A stretch of DNA of 64,000 nucleotides, taken from Sweltsa coloradensis. Taxonomy: Eukaryota > Arthropoda > Insecta > Plecoptera > Chloroperlidae. The DNA lies in NCBI GenBank assembly GCA_024449915.1, contig JAMZAV010002215.1, forward strand, positions 248,001 through 312,000, read 5' to 3'. Below are positions 24,501-30,730 of the stretch, one piece after another. Every line of letters starts with the position of its first letter. Position 1 is the stretch's first letter. Below the pieces are notes generated by a model, which made no database searches, was not told where the DNA came from, and worked only from the letters and a program-made list of their open reading frames with translations. The translations under genes were made by a program, and so were the position numbers.

Positions 24501-27500
24501 TAACCCTCTAACTGTGGAGGGTGGGGGCGTACAAGAGGGGTTGAAGTTAGTGGCAGCCCAGAAAGGACAATGGCAACAAAGATAAAAATAACAACTCGAC
24601 TCACTCAAAGTGTACAAGGTCACATAAAAAATTTTAAAAACTTATTCATTTTTTTTTTTAACAATATAAAAATATGTAGAAATGATATAGAAAGCTATCA
24701 GTTTCAACTTTGAAGATATTTCTTTTATCTTACTTGGCCTATACTTACCTGGCATGAGAAGACTATGAGTCAGATTAATATTATTATAAAAACACAATTG
24801 ACATGTTTATGGGTACGCCATCCATAGAGAAAACTAGGAAAACGCTAAAGTCCCGCCGCGTTGATGGATGAGCTTTTTAAAGGTTTTAGTTTGCGTGGGA
24901 TATCTTTACTTTTGCAAGTGCTTTGTTTTGCTGCCTAGGCATTGTAGGTGAATGTTGTCAAGTTTCTTTTGTTTCTTGTCAATTGGTTTTATTTACCGTA
25001 AAAAACTTGTATTAAAAGCTTTATTTCTATGGATTCTGGCTAAATTTTTCCACTTTTTCTTTCAAAAGGTACTACATAACCATAACCTTAATGTCCATGT
25101 ATAATATGAACGTTGTAGCCTCACCCGTTTGGTCAGAATTGGCCCAAATGGCACGAAAATATCGCACAAAAAGTCAAAAAACGTATATTAAAAGCTTTAT
25201 TTCTCTCGATTCTGGCTAACTTTTTCAACTTTTTCTTTCAGAAAGCAATACATCACCATTACCTTAATGTCCATGTGAAATATGAACGTTGAAGCCCCAC
25301 CCGTTTGGTCAGAATTGGCCCAAATGGCACGAAAATATCGCACTAAAAATTGAAAAAAATCGTAAAAGTACGATATTCATGAGAAATATTTTTCGATTGT
25401 ACCCAAAAACGTAGCAAGTCTAAGTTCAGAGAAAACGAAGGTCGTGTCAAATTTTCATCAAGATCGCAAATTCCGTTTGCCCGGTAGAGAGCGAACAAAA
25501 CAGACGGAAAAAAAACAAAAAAACAAAAAAACAAAACAAAAAAACACCCGAGCTAAATTTTTTGGGGGTCGGTGAAATTGAAGTCTTTGCTTCGCTCATC
25601 CAATTAATTCACATAATTAGCTGAAAATGATATGTATATTTTTGTTACATTACAAGTACTTTATAATATTGGTATTAGGATAGCCGATAGTGCTCTTGAG
25701 AATCAGTGAGAAGTAGTAAATAATCAATTATCAATCAACCTACCACAGTTAAAGGGTTAAATTGTGATAAAGGTAACACATATAAACAATTTGACTAGTG
25801 AAGAACAGCCACAGTTACTAGAACCACATCCAATGGCAAGACACAAAATGTATACATAACGTTTATAATCGGATTTACATATTTATTTGGAATCCAAATA
25901 TACATTTTAAAAAAATGTATTTGAACAAATTGAACATAACTTGGCATCTGTGATAGCAACAGTCAGCACACCTGTCAATAATATAAAACAGTAAGCTGCC
26001 ATCACAATTTTAAACAATTAAATATAATGGCAATTACATTTGTAATGTCTGTCAGACAAATATTAAATGATAAACCTTGCACTATGCTATAAGGAAACAT
26101 TTGTGCGTGTGGATCCCAAATAAATTTGATCCGTAGCCGTACCAACAAAAAACTGAAAGAGATAAAAGTTAGTCAAACCACCCAGAGCAGGAGTTAGATT
26201 ATGTTAAAACTCTACCTTGTGAGATTCAATGATAGAAAGTGGTAATACTCCTATTACAACTGAAGTATATCTTCTAGGTAAACTGTCGTTCCGTGACAAA
26301 AGCTGTAAATACTTGATCCAGTTCAAACGCAAGATGAATGTTAATTTGGCTATCCAAGCCCAACTTCATTAAAAATGATTTTAAATGATTCCTCATCATC
26401 ATATCATTAGCCAGGAAATAATATAATTATTATTGATGTTGATGTGTAGATACTGACATGTAGCCTATATAATATATATTCCAAGTGAGATAAATGAAAC
26501 CAATTATTTTATTTTTTATTCGAAGTAGTCATGAGAATGAGAAAAATGGCAGATTGAAATAATAAATTATTTGTGGCCCAAGATTCAAGAACCGTATGGA
26601 AAAGCAAGCCTCGAACAGGATTCGATTCCTCGTAATTTTGTTTTTTTGTGACGAAGATTCCGTCTGTTTTGTTGGATACGACCGAACGTATGCAGCGCTA
26701 CTTACGGGCGGCTTCATGAGTAGCCTAGACTCGAGAACTAGGACATAGTAGAGCATCAAGATGATGACGGGATTAATGTGGGTAGCCCAGTCCACATTGT
26801 TGTAGCTCCACGAGAGAGCCTCGTCACATGACGTCCGGTTGTATATCGCCCTCAGACCCAGGTACCTGCACAGAGATAACACAGCACGTAATGCTAATGT
26901 AACAATGGTTGTACTTGTTGCACCATCTAAAATGTAATTGAACAGCGACAAAATACAAATACAAACACTAGGAGGCCATACAAGAATACATTAAACAGAC
27001 CTTAAATATTACACCCTAATCCTGCAAACCAGCTATTTCATCCATACAGTTTTTTTAATGGAAAATATTTAAGGATTATAGAAAAAATAATTCAAATACA
27101 TTATTTAAAAATAAATCATTATCACGTGCAGAGAGGTAAGGCAGGTATTAGCCTAAGTCATTAAATGTAGATTTATTTAACACCGTGGATAGAACATATT
27201 ATATTACCGGTAAGTAAGTTTAGATTTGAGAAGAGTTGACAGGTTGGGAATGAATAGAAAACATAGAGCCCAGCCTGAAGGGCAGGGGGCAACAAAACTT
27301 TTCACCTGCTGATGATGACTGCGGCTAATTTAAAGTCGTTTGTTACCTTAATCAACTACGCGTTTCGAACTTCTGGGACTAAGTACATGTATGAAAATAA
27401 ATGTAAAACAATATATAACAGAGCAGAACCGTACAGTAATGGCTAACTCTACGTGCACCCCGCCATGCACCCACCTGCAATAGTCACAGTCTGGTCCCGT

Positions 27501-28002
27501 CAACTCCTGGATCCACTGTGTCTGCATGGCGTAGAGCAGTAGTATGTGACACGCCGCCACCACGCAGATACATCGCAACACCACGGCAAACGGCTTGCCC
27601 AGGCTGCGGTAGCTGCCCCACCACGTCATGGCCCCGAGGAACGTGACGAAGTAGACCGCGCTCAGGATTGAAGGCTGCATCACGCCGGCCACGCACAGCA
27701 ACACCATGGACAGGTATTTACCTGCGGGACAGAGAGAGACAGGCAGGGTTAACGTATGGTCTAACTTCACAATCGCTGAATTACAAATACAAAACAAATT
27801 TGAGAGTGACAGAAAGAGACAGGGTTACCAACAGCTAACCTCAAGTGGAGTTTACATTTGTGACAGAAGATGCAAGATATAAACAACTTATACTACATTA
27901 GAAAACGTTTTTGGTCCACGTGACTTTCCTTGGTGAGCTAGGAGAGATTCTTACTTACTAAGTTACCTGTTGGTTAGGGATGAAGGTAAAAAGAGAGGGC
28001 AG

Positions 28003-28053
<51 letters not shown>

Positions 28054-30527
28054 ATTTGTTGTTGAAGAGAAAGGAAATGTTAAACATTTTATGAGGGGGT
28101 CAAAAGGAAGGTTATACTAAACGGATATTAAGAGACAGCTTTGACAGATAGAAACATAGTACAATTCTCAAGTTTAAAACTCTTCAAAGCAGTATTTTAA
28201 GAATCAGAGAACATCATGGTATTTCGTGCAGTGCAGCTCTTTGCCACACTTTCACCAGATCAATGACGTTTCCTGCGTTCAAAATCCGGTGGGGCAAGAA
28301 GATCGAGAAGTTTTTTGTACACACTTCACAAAAACTTTACCTAAAGTAACAACTCTAAGAAGTACGTACCTATCGCAACGAAGAACGAGTAGTTCTTGTC
28401 TGAGTTGTCTGTGGAGATGGGTGGCGGAATGATGGCGGTGTTGGAGTGCGCACTGATCGAGGACGTCCGACTGAGGTGCGACTGCTTGGAGAACTTCTTG
28501 GCGAGGACGTAGACGACGGTTGACGATACGAGCATGATCACCTCGGGACTGAGGTCGATGACGATGTCAACCCAGTTCATGGTGTCGAGGCGGACGAAGC
28601 CCACGTGGCGTAGGATCTTCTCCATGGGGTCACCTACAACCAGGGAGGGGGGATTTACCTTTAAGTTTGATCATGATTTTATTGATTGCAATCAACCATG
28701 GTAGTTAGATCTCCCAAATTCAGATATTCCCCAAGCATTTCCAAAGATTGTATTTTAAATTTTTATTGTATTTGTCTCTAAATGAAAAAAATGTGTTAAA
28801 ATAATAAAAAGTATAAATTAAAGAAAGAGTTAAGAATACATTGTGTGTGTGTGTCAGTCATATTTTAGTGGGATCATTTAACCACACCATCAATCTAAGT
28901 AGAGTTTGATAACTACTAAGGCTGGGGCTACACAGGGCGGTTGCTCCGCACGCGGAGTGCTCCGCGACGGGTGCTCCGCCGAATGGGCTACGACTACACA
29001 ACATGGCGGTCACTCAGCGTGGGAATCGAGGAGGCCAGTGTTAAAAACAACATGGAAAAACATCGGCCTTGAACAATATCGTAGACCCGCAACCGCAGTG
29101 TGTAGTCGCTCTCATCTAAAACCATGTGTTGACCTTCTTTTGCGAACCCGCACCGGGTGCTCCGCGCGGAGCAACCGCCCAGTGTAGCCCCAGACTAACA
29201 ACTTAGTAATTACCGGTTCTGCAGAAAACGAAGGTACAGATATAAGCAAAATGTTGATTGTAAATAAAATGTGCTGAACTTGTTTGGGTCAAGGTCCATC
29301 ATCACATAATAAAAACAATTTTGAAAAAGTAGTAGTATAACATAATTTATTGGGAATATTATTCTAAATATTATTCTAAAGGTGCACATAATCATAACGT
29401 AAAGGAATTTCTCAAAGGAATAAGGTATATCAAATTATTTGGTACTTTGCTGCAATAGTTTGACTAAAATCATGATTTTCTTATAGCCCTCATATTACAA
29501 GAATATAACCGAGGTTACATCATGGGCCTGCAGCAATCTTTATCTTAGACTACGTAGCTAGTTGAACTTTTAATGATTGATTCAGCCATTAAATGTCAAT
29601 CTAATCAATAGTATTGTTCATTAGCAAAGACAAAAGATGTGTTGACAATGCACTGTTTTTCTAAAGGGAACAGTTTAGAGACAAACCCCTTTTCACAGCA
29701 CCCACTTCTAAAACAATGCACTGTTGCTATGAAAGCCGAAAGAAAGTCTATAATAGAATTATTATTATAAGCCGTAAATTTTGCAGATTACGCCCCCCTT
29801 CCCTTCCCAGTTGATTTAAAACTTCATACTATGAAATTCACACTCAGTCAAGAACACAGAACCACAAGTAGATCACACAAACCAAACACTGATTTTTTTA
29901 TGATTATAATTTACTGAATATATTGTTTAGCATATAATTTAAGAACTTACACACTAGTATTGTGAAAGTGATAGATAATACTCACAGACAGGTAGAAAGT
30001 ACCCGTACGGAGGCATCGAGAGCAACACTATCTGGAAGGATAGTTGCGCTATGGACGCCAGGAGACTGAGCACGATCACCGATCTCAGGTACCGTCCGGT
30101 GGAGCCTGAAACATGGACAATAATTTATAGTTCTCTCAAGTCTCATCGAATTACTGAGTACACATTAAACTTACCAACTGTTCACTTTTCCCTTTTATTT
30201 TACTGCCCAACATATGAAACCAAAGTAAGTCTTTTTTAATTGTTCTATGATATTGTTGTTGTGTGTTGTTTGTTACTTGAAAAATTTGACTTTAAGGTCC
30301 CAAATTTTGAAGAGGAATTGAAATGTGAATTAGTTCCTAAATTTTTGACAAAGTTTTTTAATTTCACTAAGTTCTTTAGTTGTAGATACTGGACACACAT
30401 TTCGATGAGAACTCAAAACGTTGTTTCCTACCTGCCATCGTCTTCTCCGTGGGCACCTTGACCATGGGTAGGTAGAGCAGCAGGAGGAGGTAGACCAGAG
30501 ACAACGCATTCTGCCGGAACAAGCTGC
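348..30527 (-). CDS. Piezo: Piezo mechanosensitive ion channel, 5' half (24 exons, partial at both ends)
   Basis: Piezo is a very large homotrimeric plasma-membrane channel opened by membrane tension, passing Ca2+ and Na+; its N-terminal half forms the curved blade of repeated four-helix units. Conceptual splicing of 24 minus-strand exons gives about 1,290 residues collinear with insect Piezo. Landmarks in order: FRQNALSLVYLL, LRHVGFV, YIGTNIIMMAWSITYHSW, MVPNQRRAMLR, VYTYQFDHFPEYWEKYL, DIGLEKFETGQLF, LELHILK, FLAKMIYQIDYI, NADWMGFKK, RSDAEKDLVSCAKYL, EYPGGSN, ISYVRSWLDILKRG and FLWQGEDYYLRP. All consecutive phases match. Introns are mostly GT-AG, with one GC-AG. Missing: the start-codon exon to the right, and the beam, anchor, cap and pore exons to the left of base 348. 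Family assignment is very secure; exon numbering assumes one unseen 5' coding exon. Confidence 0.97.
930..2018. mobile_element. Non-autonomous hAT-like element (1,089 bp) in the intron between exons 24 and 25
   Basis: The ends are inverted copies of TAGGGCTGTGCGA and are flanked by a perfect 8-bp duplication CTAATTAG (922-929 and 2019-2026), the hAT signature. Just inside each end are repeated ACTCGA/TCGAGT words arranged as subterminal repeats, which in hAT elements serve as transposase binding sites. No transposase frame remains. The interior (1500-1850) is dense in TAGGCCTA-like words. Confidence 0.85.
2129..2294 (-). CDS. Piezo: Piezo exon 24: EYPGGSN motif
   Basis: A 166-nt exon, phase 1 in, phase 2 out; acceptor TTCCCACAG, donor GTAAGTCT. 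It encodes CDFILLMLVCRQSLVFRIER, RHTDVEYPGGSNKDVTSTFD, DPNFINPLPDYISYV. The Y-x-GGSN motif and the PDFISYVR ending are shared by animal Piezos from insects to vertebrates. Confidence 0.99.
2791..2886 (-). CDS. Piezo: Piezo exon 23
   Basis: A 96-nt exon, phase 1 to phase 1; acceptor GTTTGACAG, donor GTGAGTAT. It encodes DYPWYTSDVLRRLQDWMFLP, DLEYPPSAAKLA, the loop and amphipathic segment after GLPP in Piezo (compare vertebrate ...NLARWLYLPDFLEPPPAKKLV). The last base starts a Cys codon shared with exon 24. Confidence 0.95.
2911..3332 (+). mobile_element. tRNA-derived SINE, family A, copy 1 (degraded head)
   Basis: A B-box (GGTTCGATTCCCG) near 2955 is followed by a body shared with 6134-6580: CTTCTGATTTGGACTTAAG, GAATCGGCCTTGTTGATTCT, GTTGATCCGCGGGTG, and the tail CCCACTGAAAATCAGT...ACTGAGTGGG that can form a hairpin, ending in an ATTT-rich run. 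The A-box half is worn. It lies in the intron upstream of Piezo exon 23. Confidence 0.8.
4038..4239 (-). CDS. Piezo: Piezo exon 22
   Basis: A 202-nt exon, phase 0 in, phase 1 out; acceptor TGTTCTCAG, donor GTAAGTTA. It encodes ICLMATVALIGIRMDLYAVF, YSIWLCILCMMNREKIVKLW, VFFQCFIVVMTPLQYAIAVG, LPPVLCF, matching Drosophila ISLIALVSTITYRQDIVAVVYALW and QYIVLVGLPPS. Confidence 0.98.
4690..4888 (-). CDS. Piezo: Piezo exon 21 with a GC donor
   Basis: A 199-nt exon, phase 2 in, phase 0 out. The acceptor is TTGTTTCAG. The 3' boundary is GAG|GCAAGT, a GC-AG intron whose donor otherwise matches consensus. It encodes YIGILLVATVMALVNVRQRY, KRLIEGRFLGRPHSMFPYIK, RSDAEKDLVSCAKYLMNYGY, YKFGLE. It matches Drosophila ...FPNIIRADAEKDLVGLVKYLLNFGFYKFGIE, ending exactly at the same residue before IS/IC. 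Confidence 0.97.
5145..5936 (+). mobile_element. HINE-like dispersed element, subfamily A, copy 1
   Basis: The left end is ACTAGGAAAACGCTAAAGTC, then CCGCCGCGTTGATGGATGAG; the right end is CTTCGCTTCGCTCATCCAAT. Inside are two ~175-bp units starting CTTATATTAAAAGCTTTATT (near 5329 and 5506), then an A-rich tract and TTTTTTGGGGGTCAGTGAAA. The same ends and units recur at 24833, 37153 and 57610. There is no coding potential. Confidence 0.85.
6134..6580 (+). mobile_element. tRNA-derived SINE, family A, copy 2 (most complete)
   Basis: The tRNA-like head has A-box and B-box (TGTGGTTAGCCTACTTGC; GGTTCGATTCCCG), then a ~330-bp body identical in layout to 2911-3332, and the hairpin tail CCTACTGAAAATCAGTTGAA...CTGAGTGGGTAGACTC followed by an ATTT repeat. 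The head and tail make this a typical Pol III retroposon. Confidence 0.88.
7210..7370 (-). CDS. Piezo: Piezo exon 20: NADWMGFKK
   Basis: A 161-nt exon, phase 0 in, phase 2 out; acceptor GTGTGCAG, donor GTAAGTTT. It encodes GIMAQRNMSQASQLSDSDHM, FSEATRQNFTVSNADWMGFK, KTSRGQSLPSLIR. The NADWMGFKK block corresponds to NAEWIGLTK of Drosophila. A sequon (NFT) occurs in the probable extracellular loop. Confidence 0.96.
7771..7947 (-). CDS. Piezo: Piezo exon 19: FLAKMIYQIDYI
   Basis: A 177-nt exon, phase 0 to phase 0; acceptor TTTTTCTAG, donor GTAAACTT. It encodes VCAIHFVLLLLPVVALMFSS, QVHVIMCHICAVIISILFLA, KMIYQIDYIQHDTYSTNCT, matching Drosophila VCVLHIIFVGF and VIVLSKMIYQIEYL. It lies just upstream of a string of A-rich intronic sequence. 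Confidence 0.97.
9326..9468 (-). CDS. Piezo: Piezo exon 18: FLELHILK
   Basis: A 143-nt exon, phase 1 in, phase 0 out; acceptor CCTATTTCAG, donor GTAAGTAT. It encodes SVSKHDLKIVLQHILRKIHQ, VIELCWLFLELHILKIVLLS, IMFMCIYD, matching Drosophila ...FWRFLELHIMKAVYIAAFVCSV. The frame stays open past the donor, but the next exon supplies VCAIHF, which shows that the extension is intronic. Confidence 0.96.
10367..10527 (-). CDS. Piezo: Piezo exon 17: cytosolic linker
   Basis: A 161-nt exon, phase 2 in, phase 1 out; acceptor GCCCACAG, donor GTAAATCA. It encodes RRASTRTRESSMYRSDGSSA, AATREMEEIEKVVQQNINEP, KHGLPTFPSLRKLR. Arg/Ser-rich, low conservation, located exactly where Piezos have a variable linker between the YFHK helix and the LELHI helix. 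The frame is fixed by both neighbours. Confidence 0.88.
11291..11434 (-). CDS. Piezo: Piezo exon 16: DIGLEKFETGQLF
   Basis: A 144-nt exon, phase 2 to phase 2; acceptor GATTCCAG, donor GTAGGCGG. It encodes QLDIGLEKFETGQLFIRLLT, PTFFLIITVVQLHYFHKDFL, EVSDITS. It matches Drosophila LQKDIGLKRYQTKDLFLHLVSPT and VIQVHYFHKRF, ending in the cytosolic linker. Confidence 0.98.
12245..12280 (-). CDS. Piezo: Candidate Piezo microexon (36 nt, symmetric phase 2-2)
   Basis: Acceptor TTAATTCATATTCCAG and donor GTAAATAC flank 36 nt that read L-NPDENPTRPII-R in the Piezo frame. Skipping it gives IPLD-L-QLDIGLEKFE, which aligns without gap to other Piezos (IPVELQKDIGLEKY); including it adds 12 residues in a loop. 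Both forms keep frame, so it behaves as an optional microexon. Confidence 0.55.
12595..12920. mobile_element. hAT-like MITE (326 bp) in the intron between exons 14 and 15
   Basis: The ends are TAGGGATGGCATGG... and the inverse ...GATGTCATCCCTA; an imperfect 8-bp duplication flanks it (CCATGAAC and CTATGAAT, six of eight). Subterminal AATCGATTCC words occur in inverted orientation at both sides. The GC-rich middle contains GCGCAAT-like palindromic words and a run of seven G (12812-12818). No coding capacity. Confidence 0.72.
13053..13201 (-). CDS. Piezo: Piezo exon 14: YTYQFDHFPEYW
   Basis: A 149-nt exon, phase 0 in, phase 2 out; acceptor TGTTGCAG, donor GTAAGTAC. It encodes LSYQIWRKMLFSFWITVIVY, SMTILVSVYTYQFDHFPEYW, EKYLGIPLD. 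This is the strongly conserved Piezo stretch ending in a tyrosine/tryptophan-rich loop. The last two bases (TT) complete a Leu codon with exon 16, or with microexon 15. Confidence 0.98.
13753..13949 (-). CDS. Piezo: Piezo exon 13: WIWVVAIMLFVIGITG helices
   Basis: A 197-nt exon, phase 1 in, phase 0 out; acceptor GCTTCCAG, donor GTACAGGG. It encodes GFSEQMEQAPNAFMTRVGTF, TQFWIWVVAIMLFVIGITGT and MTVLRIIYMALFLIFILTFQ, matching Drosophila LVRLWIWLLVLVIFLCAITG and FRICYMALFLFFLLVFQ. Confidence 0.98.
14575..14784 (-). CDS. Piezo: Candidate Piezo cassette exon (70 codons, symmetric phase 1-1)
   Basis: An open stretch bounded by a good acceptor (CCCGTGTTACGCAG) and donor (GTGTGCTTTC). Its phase 1 in and phase 1 out let it be inserted between exons 11 and 13 or skipped without frame change. 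It would encode EHSAPERLPWKVRKEQILAV, RFHPELPRSHSAPSLSPQLP, LLKHISEISLLRRTQTVKDL, RIPSSQEPKT. It contains RSHSAPS- and RRTQT-like basic/Ser motifs that resemble phosphorylation sites. Not part of the conserved Piezo core; support comes from the splice sites, open frame and symmetry only. Confidence 0.5.
15189..16080. mobile_element. pogo/Tigger-type non-autonomous element (892 bp) in the intron after exon 11
   Basis: Terminal inverted repeats of 22 bp begin CAGTAAGATCTCTCTTATCC; both sides are flanked by the dinucleotide TA, as expected of Tc1/mariner-superfamily insertion. The CAGT start and the TCTCTTATCC motif resemble pogo/Tigger ends. The transposase region is gone; the middle holds a dense TAGGCCTAGGCC cluster (15736-15842). 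Confidence 0.82.
16131..16260 (-). CDS. Piezo: Piezo exon 11
   Basis: A 130-nt exon, phase 0 in, phase 1 out; acceptor TTCCGCAG, donor GTAAGTAA. It encodes CLYTIMFWVTLRQYMQEKME, HRRSSALEDMVAPLAITVTT, ATR. This matches Piezo ...FWVTSRQFFKEKRDRR...ADFIAPLQITV. It can join either the cassette exon 14575-14784 or exon 13 directly in the same phase. Confidence 0.96.
16999..17378 (-). CDS. Piezo: Piezo exon 10: MMAWSITYHSW core blade exon
   Basis: The longest exon here (380 nt), phase 1 in, phase 0 out; acceptor GGCGTAG, donor GTAATTCA. It encodes EMEGEPGQSNWDHIINCLVS, then YIGTNIIMMAWSITYHSW, WMVPNQRRAMLRCSPYLV, an IAQYIYSMELTEDELP segment, VNLKQIGFEKPE and CKPLLAK. These are among the most conserved stretches of the Piezo N-terminal half and match Drosophila nearly residue for residue. 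GC-rich, which explains the long open shadow frames on both strands. Confidence 0.99.
17634..17714 (-). mobile_element. tRNA-like SINE head
   Basis: On the minus strand: CCCAGTAGCTCAATTGGTAG with a paired D-arm (GCTC...GAGC) and TCTGGGTTCGAACCCCAG with a good T-arm. The acceptor ends pair poorly and the anticodon arm is not canonical, so it is more likely a SINE head than a working tRNA gene. It lies in the intron upstream of Piezo exon 10. The adjoining segment to 17530 contains the dispersed GGTGGAGGTGCCGGGT motif. Confidence 0.65.
19348..19501 (-). CDS. Piezo: Piezo exon 9 with two in-frame alternative donors
   Basis: Phase 0 in, phase 1 out, acceptor TTTCCAG. The core encodes LMHSMSPPNKYSSIRRPSNI, QSSNMFQDPL. 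A donor GTAGCG after base 19411 gives 91 nt. A weaker donor GTTTAC after base 19348 gives 154 nt and adds GSVTITDHHDELIQLTAMET-K. Both leave phase 1 and join exon 10. I recall, without being able to check, that insect Piezos carry a GSVT(I/V) motif at this place, which would favour the long form. Confidence 0.8.
21025..21357 (+). pseudogene. 3' end of a non-LTR retrotransposon (ORF2 C-terminus plus tail)
   Basis: A reading frame gives KQDRIPRREFEHTWGGVRRV, GRPRDRWRDQIKWNIEERGK, SWERINEERLWEDRKKWREL. The VGRPRDRW(R/L)D and RxxWRELV pattern is the familiar C-terminal end of arthropod endonuclease/reverse-transcriptase LINE proteins. A stop is followed by TCACCCCCCGACCTGACTTA, a short 3' UTR and an ATT repeat tail. 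5'-truncated, as usual for LINE copies. It lies in the intron between Piezo exons 8 and 9, next to a SINE-A tail fragment (20957-20990). Confidence 0.82.
21552..21735. repeat. Tandem duplication, two ~93-bp units
   Basis: Two nearly identical head-to-tail units, each starting ACTAGGGG and containing AAGCAGGAAGGATTTAGGTG and AGTGATGCCCATGTG, at 21552 and 21645. Only a few substitutions separate them, so the duplication is recent. Intronic; no coding sense seen. Confidence 0.9.
22061..22100 (-). CDS. Piezo: Piezo exon 8: 40-nt linker exon
   Basis: A 40-nt exon, phase 2 in, phase 0 out, encoding S-GVEYADSVTESTP; donor GTACGTAT. Two acceptors compete 11 nt apart: the upstream one (exon base 22111) after a T-rich tract would put TGA in frame, whereas the downstream AG preserves the frame from exon 7 into exon 9. 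Small acidic linker exon; no family motif. Reality rests on splice sites and phase. Confidence 0.6.
22374..22687. mobile_element. hAT-like MITE (about 314 bp)
   Basis: Ends TAGGGATGTGCGAAC and the inverse GTTCGCACAACCCTA are close to those of 930-2018. An imperfect 8-bp duplication flanks it (GAGTATAC and ATGTATAC). It contains the dispersed GGTGGAGGTGCCGG motif near 22579. Non-autonomous. Confidence 0.7.
22808..23084. mobile_element. Foldback/MITE element with ~119-bp arms
   Basis: A near-perfect inverted repeat: left arm 22808-22926, 38-base spacer, right arm 22965-23084. Arms begin GTTTAGATTGGAGAAGGGTT and contain AAGCCCAGCCTGAAG and CACCTGCTGATGACAACTG. One mismatch cluster (GGGCTGG versus GTGCTGG) separates the arms. 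A diverged half copy is at 27220-27365. Intronic, between Piezo exons 7 and 8. Confidence 0.9.
24264..24376 (-). CDS. Piezo: Piezo exon 7: basic cytosolic linker
   Basis: A 113-nt exon, phase 0 in, phase 2 out; acceptor GTGCGCAG after a GT-rich tract, donor GTGGCAGG. It encodes the basic, Ser-rich stretch VKRSPSKYAKVDGPAVPLSR, QISVRLSQKRLSRAPTN. It lies where insect Piezos have a poorly conserved cytosolic linker, so assignment rests on position, open frame and phase compatibility with exons 6 and 8. A second donor (GTAAAG at about 24239) would give phase 1 and does not join exon 8. Confidence 0.7.
24833..25604 (+). mobile_element. HINE-like dispersed element, subfamily A, copy 2
   Basis: Same termini as 5145-5936 (ACTAGGAAAACGCTAAAGTC at left, GCTTCGCTCATCCAAT at right), two internal units, A-rich tract and TTTTTTGGGGGTCGGTGAAA near the right end. 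It sits in the Piezo intron between exons 6 and 7, in the orientation opposite to transcription. Confidence 0.87.
26706..26865 (-). CDS. Piezo: Piezo exon 6
   Basis: A 160-nt exon, phase 2 in, phase 0 out, acceptor CTGTGCAG, donor GTAAGTAG. It encodes YLGLRAIYNRTSCDEALSWS, then a helix INPVIILMLYYVLVLESRLL and MKPP at the end, aligning to Drosophila IRV..LNPFALFFAYFALALTTKHLIKP. A possible N-glycosylation sequon (NRTS) lies in the presumed extracellular loop. Confidence 0.95.
27220..27365. mobile_element. Partial copy of the 22808-23084 foldback element
   Basis: It matches the left arm and the start of the spacer of the foldback element: AGTTGACAGGTTGGGAA, AGCCCAGCCTGAAGGGC, CTTTTCACCTGCTGATGA, CTAATTTAAAGT. 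It ends in GTTACCTTAATCAACTACGC, close to the spacer. The second arm is missing, so it is a half element or a decayed copy. Confidence 0.78.
27475..27721 (-). CDS. Piezo: Piezo exon 5: membrane helices of the second blade unit
   Basis: A 247-nt exon, phase 1 in, phase 2 out; acceptor TCCCGCAG, donor GTGGGTGC. It encodes KYLSMVLLCVAGVMQPSILS, then AVYFVTFLGAMTWWGSYRSL and a further helix ending in QTQWIQELTGPDCDYC. It matches Drosophila ...AAVLRPSVPGGFYFLIFLLAG... and YQTPWMQ. Unusually GC-rich and C/W-rich compared with the flanking introns, as expected for coding sequence here. Confidence 0.95.
28006..28052. repeat. (GA)n microsatellite
   Basis: About 23 uninterrupted GA dinucleotides in the intron between Piezo exons 4 and 5, some 285 bases upstream (in transcript sense) of exon 5; on the transcribed strand this is a CT tract. 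Confidence 0.97.
28370..28633 (-). CDS. Piezo: Piezo exon 4: LRHVGFV region and cytosolic linker
   Basis: A 264-nt exon, phase 1 to phase 1, acceptor GGTTGTAG, donor GTACGTAC. It begins CDPMEKILRHVGFVRLDTMN, aligning to the LLRHIGFV motif of insect Piezo, then a helix around PEVIMLVSSTVVYVLAKKF. A Ser/Thr-rich hydrophilic linker follows (SRTSSISAHSNTAIIPPP), and the exon ends entering the next helix (NYSFFVAIG). The linker is the usual hypervariable part. Confidence 0.95.
28920..29195. mobile_element. PIF/Harbinger-like MITE (276 bp)
   Basis: Inverted ends GGCTGGGGCTACACAGGGCG and the inverse of CGCCCAGTGTAGCCCCAGAC, flanked on both sides by TAA (28917-28919 and 29196-29198), the usual PIF/Harbinger target duplication. 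GC-rich with repeated GTGCTCCGC words. Located in the Piezo intron between exons 3 and 4. Confidence 0.78.
29986..30105 (-). CDS. Piezo: Piezo exon 3: second hydrophobic segment
   Basis: A 120-nt exon, phase 1 to phase 1; the acceptor follows CATGTTTCAG and the donor is GTGAGTATT. It encodes STGRYLRSVIVLSLLASIAQ then LSFQIVLLSMPPYGYFLPV. This corresponds to the Drosophila Piezo stretch that follows the first helix. The last base joins exon 4 to make a Cys codon. Confidence 0.93.
30432..30527 (-). CDS. Piezo: Piezo exon 2: first transmembrane segment
   Basis: A 96-nt exon, phase 1 in and phase 1 out. The acceptor is ...GTTTCAG and the donor GTAGGAA. It encodes SLFRQNALSLVYLLLLLYLP followed by MVKVPTEKTMA, matching the start of Piezo (vertebrate LLRFNALSLVYLLFLLLLPW). 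The residues normally ahead of it (a short N-terminus and the beginning of helix 1) must come from an upstream exon ending in phase 1. Confidence 0.93.
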
Positions 30528-30730
30528 CTGAAACACCAACAAGGAACAAGTCAATACACGAACCAAGAATACAAGAGCTTTCCATTCCGCCCTTATATTT
30601 ACGTTAACAGAATATTCCATTAGTCTGAAGGTAAACTAAACATTAAAATTGAATTATTATATATTTTTTTTAATTTTATATTTTGGACTGCCAATTTCAA
30701 TTCAATAGTTACAAATTCTTATACAATAAG

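Noticed and set aside
26529..26705. In-frame extension of exon 6 (VSSAAYVRSYPTKQ...)
   Set aside because: It follows a consensus GTAAGT donor and has no family similarity; read as intron.
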